Assembly: GCF_910592395.1 (NCBI RefSeq)
Contig: NC_088308.1
Location: forward strand, 11,857,001-11,921,000
DNA from: Lineus longissimus
Taxonomy: Eukaryota; Nemertea; Pilidiophora; Heteronemertea; Lineidae
Length of the DNA stretch: 64,000 bases
Reading direction: 5' to 3'
In this document: positions 50,801 through 61,356 of the stretch, piece by piece
Numbering within the stretch: position 1 is the stretch's first letter
How the letters are laid out: every line of letters begins with the position of its first letter
The notes under the pieces: generated by a model
What the model was told of the DNA's origin: nothing
The model's database searches: none
Seen by the model: the letters and a program-made list of their open reading frames with translations, nothing else
Program-made: the position numbers and the translations under genes

Positions 50801-51327
50801 TATTGGACACCATCCCTGCTGCAGAAAGGGCAAAGAATCTTCAACACGTCAATCTGCTGCAAGACGATCTGCCAGTTGAGAGGACTTTGGGAGTAGAATG
50901 GTGCATCCAGTCCGATGCCTTTCGTTTTCAAATCCAGCTCCAAGGCAAGCCGTTGACAAGAAGAGGGATTCGATCTAGTATCAGCTCGGTCTTCGACCCC
51001 CTTGGACTGGTGTCGCCACTTGTACTGGTGGGGCGGAGGATTTTACAAGGATTGTGCAGTAGCGGCGCAGATTGGGATGACCCATTGCCAGAGGAAATCA
51101 AAATGGAATGGGAGAGATGGAGGCAAGAACTCATGATCCTGGCTGGCCTAGAAATACCAAGATGCTACAAGCCTGAAAATTCTGGTGAAGTCAAGACAGT
51201 CGAGTTGCATCATTTTTCCGATGCTAGTTTGGTCGGATATGGGCAATGCAGCTACCTTCGGATGATCGATGAAAACAACAATGTCGACACTGCCTTGGTC
51301 ATGGCCAAATCCAGAGTCGTTCCGTAA
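47812..51327 (+). CDS. BEL/Pao polyprotein, part 1: gag, protease, RT (ends at a premature stop)
   Basis: The 1171-residue frame starts at ATG (MAQSQIDLAKR) with a short coiled coil. A Pro-rich segment with two copies of PRRSKPSALPPQPTPEPE follows (about 83-128). A DUF1759-type gag domain (RVEPEVFKGDLLQYPLWNSS, about 180-340) and zinc knuckles (CAVCSNPHGVATC, CYGCLRFGHRRATC, CEVC) come next. The DUF1758 protease has ALLDPQSDTCFVSE. The RT includes KLRVVYDCSA, FTCDIEAFYHQVSV and FYADDGIRS. The start of RNase H (HHFSDASLVGYGQ) follows. A TAA at 51325-51327 then cuts the frame within RNase H, and the same frame continues open beyond it. Domain order and the FYADD box place it in BEL/Pao. Confidence 0.93.
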   Translation: MAQSQIDLAKRVKSEKLLMQMLTAEKSKLEKSIQQMEDELRSKRRYLTSTPASQIPIPVTLVTPDASNIAVSAPHHSDDGWSPVPTPRRSKPSALPPQPTPEPERPTPTPRRSKPSALPPQPTPEPEPERLTPSRDPLSQDSESKGVGAADESIAKLAEILTELQRRDHLPRVEPEVFKGDLLQYPLWNSSFETMIEACVTSVTQRLHYLSKYTGGEAKEAIRGLLSQGTADAYMRARSLLKERYGNKFITAEAYKQRIDSWPHLKAGDGRELRKFADFLTSFASAMNSIRYLDGLNNPDENKKILRKLPRYIVDRWSRIIDTRLSKDDPSYPSFQEFCDFIVKEARIACSPVSLRGEDSSGKPDKAKGTANHFKSKTLSTVAKSSKTEPQPKSEQTSQKPKPKARKCAVCSNPHGVATCPTFAAMSLTERKTTIKDKALCYGCLRFGHRRATCKTKLTCEVCSKLHPTVLQDYNAVAMPQTGVAPDNANTNCVKQGHRCSHSLILPVTLYHEKDPRRTVDVYALLDPQSDTCFVSENTARTLDVKGCDVTLRLTTMLAEATVKSTKVTGLRVMDVDRNLDVGLPVTYTRDKRPATHGQIPRADTLRTIPHLAKIADKLHPHQDIEIGLLVGMNCPRLMKPRDVVPGGNNDPYAILTDLGWGVIGILDCSCEDESQIESACRSISTEGGSCHFAFRTKGKEISPILLSEWFEREFHEDDSEEKMSCDDRKFLSKARDGLQQLENGHFQLPLPLKDDNMVLPNNRQLAVRRLNGLKRRLRRDEAYKGKYVDFMEDLFVKGYAEPAPKETPTGQVWYIPHHGVLHPKKPDKLRVVYDCSAAYQGQVLNSNLLQGPDLTNNLTGILCRFRKEPVAFTCDIEAFYHQVSVAEDSRDLFRFLWWKNGQLEEEPTDYRMTVHVFGATSSPGCCNYALKATADKYEEKHGKEAADFVRDSFYADDGIRSVPTTKSAKELIDSSRQLCKEGGFRLHKFASNKREVLDTIPAAERAKNLQHVNLLQDDLPVERTLGVEWCIQSDAFRFQIQLQGKPLTRRGIRSSISSVFDPLGLVSPLVLVGRRILQGLCSSGADWDDPLPEEIKMEWERWRQELMILAGLEIPRCYKPENSGEVKTVELHHFSDASLVGYGQCSYLRMIDENNNVDTALVMAKSRVVP

Positions 51328-53370
51328 AAGCCCATTACAGTTCCAAGGCTCGAGCTTACTGCCGCAGTAACATCTGTCAAAATTAGCAAGTTCCTGAGGC
51401 GAGAGCTGCAATATAAAGACCTTACAGAAGTATTTTGGACTGATAGTATGGTTGTCTTGGGATACATCGCAAATGACGCCAAGCACTTTCATATATATGT
51501 AGCAAATCGAGTACAGAAGATCAGGGACAATACAGCTGTGGAGCAATGGAGGCACATCGCAACCGACAACAACCCAGCCGACCTCACATCTCGAGGAGCA
51601 AACGCCAGAGAGTTGATCGACAGCCAGCTGTGGTGGAAAGGGCCAGCCTTCCTTTCCACTTTGAAGCCACTCAGTCCTTGCAAGATTGACAACCTTGGTG
51701 AAGGGGATCCAGAGATCAAGAAGATGACAACCCTGGCAACTGGAGCTGTAATTGAAGCTGACATAGGCCTACTCCCAAGATTGCAGCGATTCTCAAGTTG
51801 GTACAAGGCTAAAAGAGCTGTCGCTGTCTGCCTGAAGTTCAAGGAGAGGTTGCTTAATCGGACAGCAAGGTTTTCTACATACAAGCCAGTGACAGCTGAA
51901 GAAATCGCTCAAGCTGAGATGTTGATCCTTAAGACAGTCCAAGCTGAGGCTTACTCTGAAGAAATGCCCATTCTTCGAGGAATTAAGGCTGTAGACGACA
52001 ATGCTGACCAGAAGGGGTCCACAAACCGAGACAGTTGCAGGAGGCGAGACTTAGTTCTGAAGAAAAGCAGCAGCTTGTACAGACTTGATCCTTATCTGGA
52101 TGAAAATGACATCATCAGAGTCGGTGGACGGATCAGAAGAGCTAACGTTCCGAGGGGAGTCAAACATCCAGTCCTGCTGCCTAAAGACAGTCACATCACC
52201 AGGGTAATAGTCCGGCATTTCCACGAAAGGACCGGTCATGGAGGTCGCAACATGACTCTGAATGAGGTCCGAGCCCAAGGATATTGGATAACATCTGCAA
52301 GATCCAGCATCACGTCCTGTCTGAGTAAATGTGTCATCTGTCGTAAGCTGAGAGGACCCCCCTTGGGTCAGAAGATGGCCGATTTACCTGAAGATCGCAT
52401 GAAAGAAGCTCCACCATTTACTTACGCCGCAGTCGATTATTTTGGCCCCTTCCTTGTTCGTCAGGGCCGGAGTGATCCAAAGAGATATGGAGTCTTGTTT
52501 ACCTGTCTGAGCTCGAGAGCCATACATATCGAGACAGCTAACTCGCCGAGTACGGATTCCTTCCTAAATGCATATCGTAGATTCGTGTGTCGCCGTGGCC
52601 CCGTAAGGCTTTTGAGATCGGACCAAGGAACGAATTTTGTCGGCGCCAAAAGTGAGTTGGCTGCAGCTCTGGCAGAAATGGATGAAGACGGGGTGAGGAG
52701 ACGCTTACTCTTAGATGGATGTGATTGGATTAAGTTCGAGATGAACGTACCCCATTCTAGTCATATGGGTGGGGTATGGGAGAGGATGATCCGATCAGCT
52801 AGAAACGCGCTGTCTGCACTACTTGTTACTCACGGAGACCGATTGGATGACGAAATGCTGCGAACATTGATGGTTGAGGCCGAAGCCATCGTAAACAGTC
52901 GCCCATTGACGTGTGTAGATACCAACTCGCCTGACACACCGGAGCCATTAAGTCCCAGCCAGCTGCTTACAATTGAGACAAGGGTCATCATGCCGCTGCC
53001 AGGCAACTTTCAACGAAACGACATCTACTGCCGTCGCCAATGGAGGCGTGTACAATATCTAGCAAACGAGTTTTGGTCTCGCTGGCGGAAGGAATTCTTA
53101 CCAACACTACAGGAAAGGAGAAAATGGACCAAGTCGTGGCCAAGCCTGGCCATAGGTGTCATCGTGTTGGTTATCGATGACGGAGTCGCAAGGTGTAACT
53201 GGCCAATGGGGAGAGTATTGGAGACGTTTCCTGGGAAGGACGGACTCGTTAGAAAGGCACGCATACAGGCTGGACAGTCAGTTTTGGATCGCCCTGTTCA
53301 CAAGTTGATCTTGCTGCTGAAACCAGCTACGCCATCTGTTGTTGAGGATAATACGGACAATTGGGACTGA
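51328..53370 (+). CDS. BEL/Pao polyprotein, part 2: RNase H end, integrase, DUF5641 tail
   Basis: The same frame continues after the TAA with typical RNase H sequence (ITVPRLELTAAV, FWTDSMVVLGYI). The integrase follows: zinc motif H-x-RTGHGGRN...CVICRKLRG, core with AAVDYFGPF, LLRSDQGTNFVGA and PHSSHMGGVWERMIRSARNA giving D, D and E. The C-terminal DUF5641 region has NWPMGRVLETFPGKDGLVRK. No other stop is present to 53370. The single stop looks like a point mutation that would inactivate this copy unless read through. Confidence 0.9.
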   Translation, partial: KPITVPRLELTAAVTSVKISKFLRRELQYKDLTEVFWTDSMVVLGYIANDAKHFHIYVANRVQKIRDNTAVEQWRHIATDNNPADLTSRGANARELIDSQLWWKGPAFLSTLKPLSPCKIDNLGEGDPEIKKMTTLATGAVIEADIGLLPRLQRFSSWYKAKRAVAVCLKFKERLLNRTARFSTYKPVTAEEIAQAEMLILKTVQAEAYSEEMPILRGIKAVDDNADQKGSTNRDSCRRRDLVLKKSSSLYRLDPYLDENDIIRVGGRIRRANVPRGVKHPVLLPKDSHITRVIVRHFHERTGHGGRNMTLNEVRAQGYWITSARSSITSCLSKCVICRKLRGPPLGQKMADLPEDRMKEAPPFTYAAVDYFGPFLVRQGRSDPKRYGVLFTCLSSRAIHIETANSPSTDSFLNAYRRFVCRRGPVRLLRSDQGTNFVGAKSELAAALAEMDEDGVRRRLLLDGCDWIKFEMNVPHSSHMGGVWERMIRSARNALSALLVTHGDRLDDEMLRTLMVEAEAIVNSRPLTCVDTNSPDTPEPLSPSQLLTIETRVIMPLPGNFQRNDIYCRRQWRRVQYLANEFWSRWRKEFLPTLQERRKWTKSWPSLAIGVIVLVIDDGVARCNWPMGRVLETFPGKDGLVRKARIQAGQSVLDRPVHKLILLLKPATPSVVEDNTDNWD

Positions 53371-54120
53371 TAATTGACAGACCCGAGATTCCCGAACGGA
53401 GAAGCCTGGGATTGTGCTATACTGTCGCGACTGTGAAATCCTATCTTTGGGATGCTTGTAGTGGTGAATTTGGATGAGTAGCCCGTACAAAACATTTGGT
53501 GTTGTTTTGGTCATCAAGCTGGTTGTTAACCCAGCATTTTGGTTTTTTTTGTTTTTTCTTCTAAAGCGCATTGTGTTAAAATTGGGCTCTTTCCAGATTG
53601 ACTGATGCAGGCTGATTCAAAGGTGGACAAGTTCATTTTAGCCCTTTAGTGTGGGTTTTTCAAGCTACTCTAAGTTCTGTGGATACGTTCAGTTTGAAAT
53701 TCATATGTTGGAATGTGTATTCTATGGTGGAACTGGAAAACAGGAGCAGACATTGTCTCTTTCAAGGAATAGCTCAAGTGATTTCCTCCGTTTTTGCATG
53801 GGTAGTCTTGTGCAAGTCGCATACTGTATCGTCATGGTCATGGGGATTCAGAGCGCCAGATTTGGCATTGGGTATATTCTATGCCAAGTTTGGTAGGTTC
53901 ATTTTGAAGTACGACTTGCTCAAGCTTGCCGAAGTGTTTTTTGGGTCGAATTGTCTGCATTTGTGACAATTTAATATTCCGAGGTTTTCACTATTTTTGA
54001 TAGTGAGACATTTCACCCAAGGGTTAAAGGACATTAACCCCTTGTCTTTGTGAGATATTTTCGTTGATATTATGAGGACACTTCAGTAGTGTAAATTGAT
54101 AGGACAATTTAGGAGAGCAA
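53371..54120. other. BEL element 3' internal non-coding region
   Basis: About 750 bp between the polyprotein stop and the 3' LTR. It ends TTTAGGAGAGCAA just before the LTR, a reasonable polypurine tract. No env-like gene is present. Confidence 0.6.
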
Positions 54121-55088
54121 TGTTACGGCATATCGCCTTTAATTATTGTTGACGTCAGTGCCACCTATATTAGCTCGTGCGCTTTCCGCCATTGTGTTTT
54201 CCCGGTACAAAACCTTGCGGTTTTTGCCGATGTAGAAGAAGTCAAATTTAAGGCTAATTGTTCAGAAAAGAGTAGCCTAAAACAGAGGTATGTCAAGATG
54301 AATATGTATAGCAACATTAAGTGGCGTAATTTGCCCAAAATAATTAGATCAGTGCTGTAAAACTGTGTCCAACGACAGCGGACGTCTTGTAAAAGGTTAA
54401 GACACATGTACCTATCTACCACGCCTAATGTCAAGGCATTGTAGTATCAAAATCGTGGCCACGTGCAATGTTTTTGTGTCCCTTTGTAGCCCATTTAAAA
54501 GCTAGTCTGACAGAGTTATTTGTCTTTGCATATTGGAGTGAAGACTTTCTCCTTAGTACCGTTGAGTGTTCTCAGGTGGCAGCACCTTGTGGTGGTGTCT
54601 TCCAGTTGTCTAATTCTTGTGTCCTGCTAGCTGGACTTTGTAGCCTTTATATATTCATTGTGGAGATGTTAGACAAGTTAAACTGATGTCCTGGGATTTT
54701 GGGGATAATTTGGCTTACTTTGGGGTGAAGTTTTTGGTGGAGACATTGTCACAACCTGGGACGCTGGGTTGTCACAACCTGTCTTCACGCTCATGTACAC
54801 TTACATTGTACATCTATATCTTGTCTGGCATCTCTGATGTTCTTGGTTATTTGCTAAAAAGACTAAGGAGTCCTTCCCATTTTGTATTTTCAGTTTTTAC
54901 GTGAACCTGATGTAGTCAGTCGAAAGATGTACCTGTAACTGTGAATCTGCTGTACTTGACAAAACTACACGGTGATACGCTATTAAACTAAAGAGAAGGA
55001 TCTTTAGACACGTCGTTCGTCTTCTGTTCATGGATGTGACTGTCTCTTACATGGATGATCCTAAGCTGAGAAGTGCATCGCCGCTACA
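54121..55088 (+). repeat. BEL element 3' LTR (968 bp)
   Basis: It matches the 5' LTR nearly base for base apart from the 26-bp gap and at least five substitutions (for example GTCAGTGCC against GTCAGCGCC, and GCTACA against GCCACA at the end). It is directly followed by CACAT. Confidence 0.9.
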
Positions 55089-55152
55089 CACATATTTTAA
55101 GAAACAATGTCATTCTTATTTGCATGACAATTATGTGAAATTATGATTTCAG

Positions 55153-57083
55153 ATGCAGAAAGAAATTGGTGGACAAAATGACACAAACATTTCCAAAAAG
55201 GTGAATGAAGAAAATGTAAGTCAGAGTACAGAAGCAAATTTATCAACAACTACTGAATGTTGCATATAATTGACAATCGATGGTCGGACACCTGCAAAAA
55301 TGACACACCTTGCTGCAACAGAAACGTGATAAAGAAGCTGCATCAGTGAAAACAGTGTTTTGTGTAAATTAGGAGTGGCAAATTCATAAGGCCCTCATAA
55401 ATCCAAAGTGGTTATTCACAGCCTCGGATCATGCATTAGGGGAAGATTTTCCTCCAACCCACCAGCAGTAAGGTTTTCTCACCTGAAATTTTCAACTTTC
55501 ACCCAGAAAACTTTTCAATTTTCAGTCAGAAAAACCTTACGGCCTGTAGTAAGAGAAAAATCTTCCCCCAATCCCTTTTCATAATCAATCACAGTCAAAA
55601 TAATGGCTAACTGGACTTAGCGCTACGAAACAAAAACAAGCGAAATGGAGGAGTGACCCTTATTTTTCATTGTGCCTGGTTTATTGTTCCTATAATAAAC
55701 TTGGGGCTAACACAGCCACAGAATAGCTCGGTCTCCGATTTGTGGATGACGTAATGCTTCGTCGTGGGGTAAATTCAAGGATCAATACATTAGGTACATA
55801 CTATTCAAAGTGATGGTGTAGTGCATAAGTCATAGGTTTGATTCTTGATAGTTACTCCTCAATTGCGTTGATTGTGTTCTTTGCAAAATGATAGTACAAG
55901 GTCCAGTAATGCCTAAATTTGTATGGCACACTACCCTACCCAGTGGGTAGCTCGCGCTCAGGTGCCACTTTATGGCCACTATACACGATAAAGTATTTTA
56001 CAATGACATGAATGACATGAATGACATGAAATATTTAATACAGTTTTCTCTGCATATTTGTTATTTCCCATCCCAATCCATCGTCAACAGTACACTCAAA
56101 TTAGTGTGTCACTGGTATGTCGCTGGCACATTATTCACAGCAGAACTCTCTCAAATGTAGCACGGGAAGGAGGAGAAGCAGAACAGATGTCAGTTTTGAT
56201 AGTATGACTTGGATGATGGTCTTCTGTAATTACTGGCAATTGCAAAGAAGAGCAATAGTTAATTTTTTCTTCCCTTTCAGATATCAAGCCTTCCATACGA
56301 GATAATGGAAAATATCCTGGTGCAGGTGTGCCGAGATGATGATAATGTCAAATCAGATTATTCTGACGGTGTTAAACAACAGAGAGAGGTCATGAGGGAG
56401 GTGTGCCACCATTGGAGAAATATTGTCTCCCGGCCAATCTTTGTTAAAGAAGTCTACAAAGTTTGGTTGCGTGGTAAGTAGTCATCTGATATATATGTGG
56501 AATAGTAGCATTCAGTGCTACATGTACATTACTAGTTATGCTCTGTTACAACCATTAGGGCTTAATAATGAGTAATGAAATAAATCAACTTAAATGTAAC
56601 TGAAAAGGACTTGGAGTAAATGAACCCGGCATACCTAGCCAATGCTTATAGCCTCCCTTTAAATATGTATCTAGAAAAAAAAAAAATTCCCATGAGGATA
56701 TGTCTTAAGAACAATATGGTATAACATTTAAAACTTTGCACTCAAACTGCTTTTCAATTTTTAGTGCGTCAAGGGCAGCCAGCAAATAACAGTATTTTCA
56801 CTATCCAGGTTTAATGAATAATAACCAGTATGCATTTTGTCTTTATTTAGATGTGGCTGGAGTGAAGAAATGTGGCAAGAAGATCCAACAGGAGTGTAGA
56901 TTCGAATCAACAAGGTGCCTTCACTATGGAAGTGAATTTGAAAACTTTGTGGGATTTCAGCAAAGCAATGGCTGCCTTCAATACTATTCCGAAGGAAAAC
57001 AATATTGCTCAGTCACCTGTGAGAAAGAAGCTGGAGCTTATGACAGCTCAGATGAAAATGGAGAAGACAATGATGACAACTGA
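55153..57083 (+). CDS. PHD-finger / F-box gene, 3' exon group (three exons)
   Basis: Exons are 55153-55215, 56281-56473 and 56851-57083. Borders are ATTTCAG / AAAT|GTAAGT, CCTTTCAG / CGTG|GTAAGT, and TTTATTTAG with a final TGA at 57081. Exon 5 reads MQKEIGGQNDTNISKKVNEE. Exon 6 is an F-box-like domain: ISSLPYEIMENILVQVC, then REVCHHWRNIVSRPIFVKEV, the pattern that binds Skp1 in SCF ubiquitin ligases. Exon 7 in the phase set by exon 6 reads DVAGVKKCGKKIQQECRF and ends acidic (SSDENGEDNDDN). A different frame of exon 7 is also long and open (LWDFSKAMAAFNTIPKENN), but it has an in-frame TGA just after the acceptor. Together with a PHD finger this would be a nuclear F-box protein of about 296 residues or more. 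I do not know a named orthologue. Confidence 0.7.
55439..55568. repeat. Imperfect foldback in a PHD/F-box intron
   Basis: GGGGAAGATTTT...AGTAAGGTTTTCT pairs with AGAAAAACCTTACGG...AAAAATCTTCCCC over the 130-bp span. It is probably a small MITE remnant. Confidence 0.5.
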
Positions 57084-60000
57084 GGTCAAATTGTATAGTT
57101 TGACTTTCACTAATTTAACGACAATTCATTTACGCATCAACCCTTTAGGTGCCAGACTTATTATGATTAATTAAAGCTTTTGTCCCTGAAAACACTCCAC
57201 CAGGAGTCTCAAGCTTTCAAGCTTTGTTCTTGCCAGTCTCGCTCTTGAAACGGTCACCAAAATTACCTTCTCATTTTCGTAACCTTTTATGTAAACCTAG
57301 TTCCAGGCACAACGGTTTATTTCGTTTATTTTCGGACAAATTGTCAACAACTCTTTCTATCAATTTCCTGGATGCGTCGCCATTTTATCGGTCATGTGAC
57401 CTGGACGGCGGCCATCACTGTTTACAATTTCCTCGTATTTTTATTGGTTCTTCCTATCACGTGAGTGGCTGAGGAATGCCGAATGACCTCCTTTCCTACA
57501 GCACCGCTAAAGTCAAAATTACATTGTTACCTCTCTCACGAAAACTTCTTTTAACTTGCAAATTTGGAACTTATCTCGATTAATCGTAAGCTTATTTAAT
57601 CACTCCTTAGCATGTGCCTCGAACTACGGTGTTTTAAGTTATATTCAGTGCGATCTCTGCCAGGAAACGAAGGCTTTTGTATCGGGTTGCTTGGTGATCT
57701 TTTCATATTTTAATTGGGGGTGTATTTGTGTGCGCAGTGCATTGTGGATCGGAATGTCAGTTGAATTATCATGTGGTCACGTGGACTTCGGGTATTTAAT
57801 GGGATAGCGTGGGTTTCCGAGCAGACCGGCTCAGATGCGATTAGACGCAGACGTTTTTCTCCTCTTGCTAAGAGTCGAGCGTTGGTACGTTTTTTCATCT
57901 CCTCCTTTCTTCAGGAGTTGAGGGTACCCTTTTTATTCCTCTGTCTGTGGAGAGGCCAGTGATTTGCTCAAGTCTCTGACTGATACAAATTCTTTTTTTT
58001 TCTGCATACCCCTCGTGCTGCTGGTGGATCACTGGGGCCTTGCGGTCACTGCAGACCATTTCAAAATCGCTAGACCTCCCGATATGCGTGTTGAGCTCAC
58101 GTAATTTTCTTTGGACCAGTTTTTTTGCTTCTGGCGAGCTCACCAGGTTGGACTGGTAAACGGGCCCAGAATCTCCTGTATCGGGTAACTTCAATTGCGG
58201 GAATCTTTCTGTTTTGCTGGGGCAAAACTTGTATACACCTGGAATCGAGGTGTGGTTTGATTCTTCTTGGAATAATTTTATTCCAAGAGGTTTTTTTTTA
58301 AAAATATTTGTCCATGCCAGTCTCCTGAGGATTAACCCCTTGCCATTCTGCCTTGATTTGCAACAGTTGCTAACTGTTGCCCTGACGACGTATATCTGAA
58401 GTGATTGTATTGCCACGGATGAGTGGTCTGTCTCCCTGATGTTTTATGAGGGACCATTTATGTGCGATTGTGTTGACTATTGTGATGTACCTGTATATAT
58501 TGATGTTGTAACCGGGTGTGGGTGGGGTGATTATTGAGGATAAATGCCGTATATTTTAACTGTTGGCCTGGACTTTATTTAATTGGATTACCCGCCTGAT
58601 GTCAGTGTATATCAGGGGGCGTCATTTTGGCCGAGATAATTTATGACAAGGAGGATCAGTAAGTTTGGCCAGAGGCTCTGACCTGGAGGTCACCACTGGT
58701 ACTTTTAGCCCCGAGGTTGTGACACTCTCCTATATACGTTTTGAATGGAAATCAACCATTTCAAAGTGCTTTTAATTTGTCGATGATATCTCGGAGTGAC
58801 CAATCAGCAAATTTTTCATTTTTAGAAAACTCTATTCAAATATTAGGCCTAGTTTGAAAGACTCGATGCATCACATATGCAAGAGTATACTGGTACCTAA
58901 CGCATGGATAGATGGTAAAGGGTTACAGAATGATTTTGGCTTTGAATATCACCACAATGATTGTTGTGAAGGTAGACATGGGTAATAAAACCCGGATGGC
59001 GCTGTTATGTCAATTTCAGAAAATTTGCAGATTGGTCACTTTTTTGTGAAATCATCAACGAGTTCATGTCTGCAAAACAATTTTTAAATCGTGCTGATCA
59101 TATAATGTCATGGCGTTTTTCCAAAATCTGAATGTAGATATGATGCATATCTGATATTTGGATGTGTCTGTACCGTTGTCATTGTTATTTGAGACCAGTA
59201 CAAGTATAAAATGCTAGGTGTTGTTACAAATAATAGAGGTGATTGATGATGGGCTAATGTATATTTTTACCTTCCAACTGTGGAAGCCAGATGAAAAAAA
59301 ATGATCACGGTTGGTTTGATACAATTTTCAGTCTGAATGGCCAAGGGCAAGGTTTTTCACAAGGTACAAAATCTAAAACTGTATAAACAGTGGTGCCACT
59401 GGGTGTTTCGTCATTATTTGTTGACATTTGGTACATACATGTACATGCAACAACCTATTTCTATAGATCGAATGGGAAAATCATGGACGGAAATCTGGCC
59501 AAGCTTTTCTGGTTTTTCCTGTGGTCATATCAGTTCATAGATCCAATGGTTTTGTGATTAGGTTTTGTGATGAGCAAAAGCACCAGCAGTCTCAAAAACG
59601 ACCACATTCTGTGCCAAATATTACAAGGAAAAATGGGATTTTGGTAGCATGTTCCATCTAGTGATGGTAGGGTTTATGCTTCTGCATATAAAATGCAGTT
59701 TCAATTGTGATACCATGGCAAATTTTATTGCCTTCAGTCCCTATCTTGACACTAGAGGTGTTGATTTTGTTGCCTGCAGCGCCTCTAGTAACAGGTAAAT
59801 TGGCACCATCTTGAAAAGCAGTACCGCAGATGTCGGAATGTAAAGAATCTTTACAATTGCAAAGAGGCTATCCCATCACTGGTCTGGGGCTGAGGGGTAC
59901 TATCACATGCGATTTACTTTTACACTTCCAGTTCACAAAATGTTTTGTTGCTTACCCTTACGGTACCCTCATTGAGTTTTCTGGCCACGTACGCCATGAA

Positions 60001-60106
60001 ATAAGTGTGCAAATATTTTTTATTATCAACTTTGATTAGAATAATTCCCTATTCAGCTTTATGCTTGTCAGACACATATCGGCCGTTTTAGCAAGATATT
60101 AGAGAT
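57084..60106. other. 3' flank and intergenic DNA
   Basis: The first part is probably 3' UTR of the PHD/F-box gene. A minus-strand frame at 57895-58416 (173 codons, with SPEAKKLVQRKLRELNTH) has no recognised domain. Around 58500-58730 CpG-containing sequence (TGTTGTAACCGGGTGTGGG ... TGTGACACTCTCCTATATAC) could be a solo LTR or promoter, but no boundaries were found. ACTAGAGGTGTTGATTTTGT and CCTCTAGTAACAGG near 59750-59795 are only short matches. Confidence 0.3.
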
Positions 60107-61216
60107 GAAATGGCCAGGGCCATTGTGCTCACCTCATGTGGAGGAAAGATGGATAAAGAGCATGGTATTGTGTCATGTAGTGTTAGGTTTGATGTAGGTC
60201 CAAGCAATTACAATTTCCTCAAAATGGCCAATTTACAGTACATTCGACCTCTGTGACCTTGAAAAGTAGGTCAAATCAAAGAAGACCCGGGTGACACATT
60301 GAATGGTTGTTAGAATTAGATGTACCTATGATATAAAATTGGTGCCAATTGGGCAAGTCATTACTAGGAATAATGGCATTTTGAAGAATTTAGGATTTGG
60401 CCCCCTCCCTGGAGGCCAAACGGCAAATCAGATCGCAGCAATCTTCGGTACCTGAGATCACCTGACCAAGGGGTACATGTGTACTTAATTTGTGATCAAT
60501 AGTCATTGCAGTTAAGAAACGTGCCATAGTTACGGCCTGACGGCGAATTTACACCATTTGACCTCTGTGACCTTGACAAGAAGGTCAAATTAAAAACCTG
60601 TGTGACATATACTGTATGGTGGTTAGATGTACCCATGATATCAAATTGGTGGCAATCGGGCAAGAAGTTAAGGAATAATCACATTTTTAAGGTTTTGGGA
60701 TTTTGCCCCCTGGTGGTCAAGTGGTAAATCATATTGGACCAAACTTCGGTCCCTGAGATCACCTGACTAAGGGGTAAATGTGTACCAAATTTGGTATCAA
60801 TAGTCATTGCAGTTTAGAAACGTGCCATCGTTACATCCTAACGGCCAATTTACACCATTTGACCTCTGTGACCTTGAAAAGGAGGTCAAATCAAAAACCC
60901 GGAGGATATATGATGCACCTTTGCTAGAAGTACCTACCATATTTTTTTCAAAATTTCCCGACTACTATTAAGGGAGATATTGCATATTTTCACTTTTAAT
61001 GTTTGGCCCCCTGGTGGCCAAACCATGAAACGAATCGAACCGAAACTTGGTCTCCAAGGTGTCATTACATAAGGGTACATGTGTACCAAGTTTCAACTCA
61101 ATAGCTCTAACAGTTACGAAACGTGCCCTGCTAACGGACGACGGACGACGACGACGACGACGGACGACGGACGCCACGGTATGGGATAAGCTCACCTCTG
61201 CTAAGAGGTGAGCTAA
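60107..61216 (+). repeat. Interspersed repeat of three ~300-bp monomers with terminal hairpin
   Basis: It starts GAAATGGCCAGGGCCATTGT. GACCTCTGTGACCTTGA recurs at 60246, 60560 and 60861, marking three diverged monomers (314 and 301 bp) that also share TTTGGCCCCCT, GGTACATGTGTAC and GAAACGTGCCAT. It ends with ACGGACGACG repeats, then a perfect 11-bp stem AGCTCACCTCT-GCTA-AGAGGTGAGCT (61189-61214) and AAAAA. A second copy begins at 63005. The hairpin-plus-A end could be a Helitron-like 3' end or a transcript-derived terminus; the class is unresolved. Confidence 0.8.
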
Positions 61217-61356
61217 AAACGTTTGAGAAGGATTAATGTGAAGGGGAATACTATTTTGACTGTGAAACTGAAATTTAATTGGAGGCCATAGTACCCCTTG
61301 GTGCCAAATATTTATTCGATGCTCAAGAGGGTTATCGTAGAGGAATCTAGGTAATA

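Larger units (their letters stand above)
46710..55088 (+). mobile_element. BEL/Pao LTR retrotransposon in an intron of the PHD/F-box gene
   Basis: An 8379-bp element with LTRs 46710-47703 and 54121-55088 and a perfect 5-bp duplication CACAT (46705-46709, 55089-55093). The LTRs start TGTTACGGC and end in ACA. They differ by at least five substitutions and one 26-bp indel, so the insertion is recent but older than the Gypsy element. The polyprotein is on the plus strand, in the same direction as the host gene. It lies between exons ending 46165 and starting 55153, so it lengthens the intron without touching either splice site. Confidence 0.95.

Noticed and set aside
56872-57174. Alternative long frame in the last F-box gene exon (LWDFSKAMAAFNTIPKENN...)
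   Set aside because: It reads like protein, but it has a TGA just after the acceptor and does not match the phase set by the F-box exon. It remains an open alternative if another splice site is used.
57895-58416. 173-codon minus-strand frame
   Set aside because: It has no recognisable domain, splice support or neighbouring coding sequence; kept only as a note in the intergenic entry.
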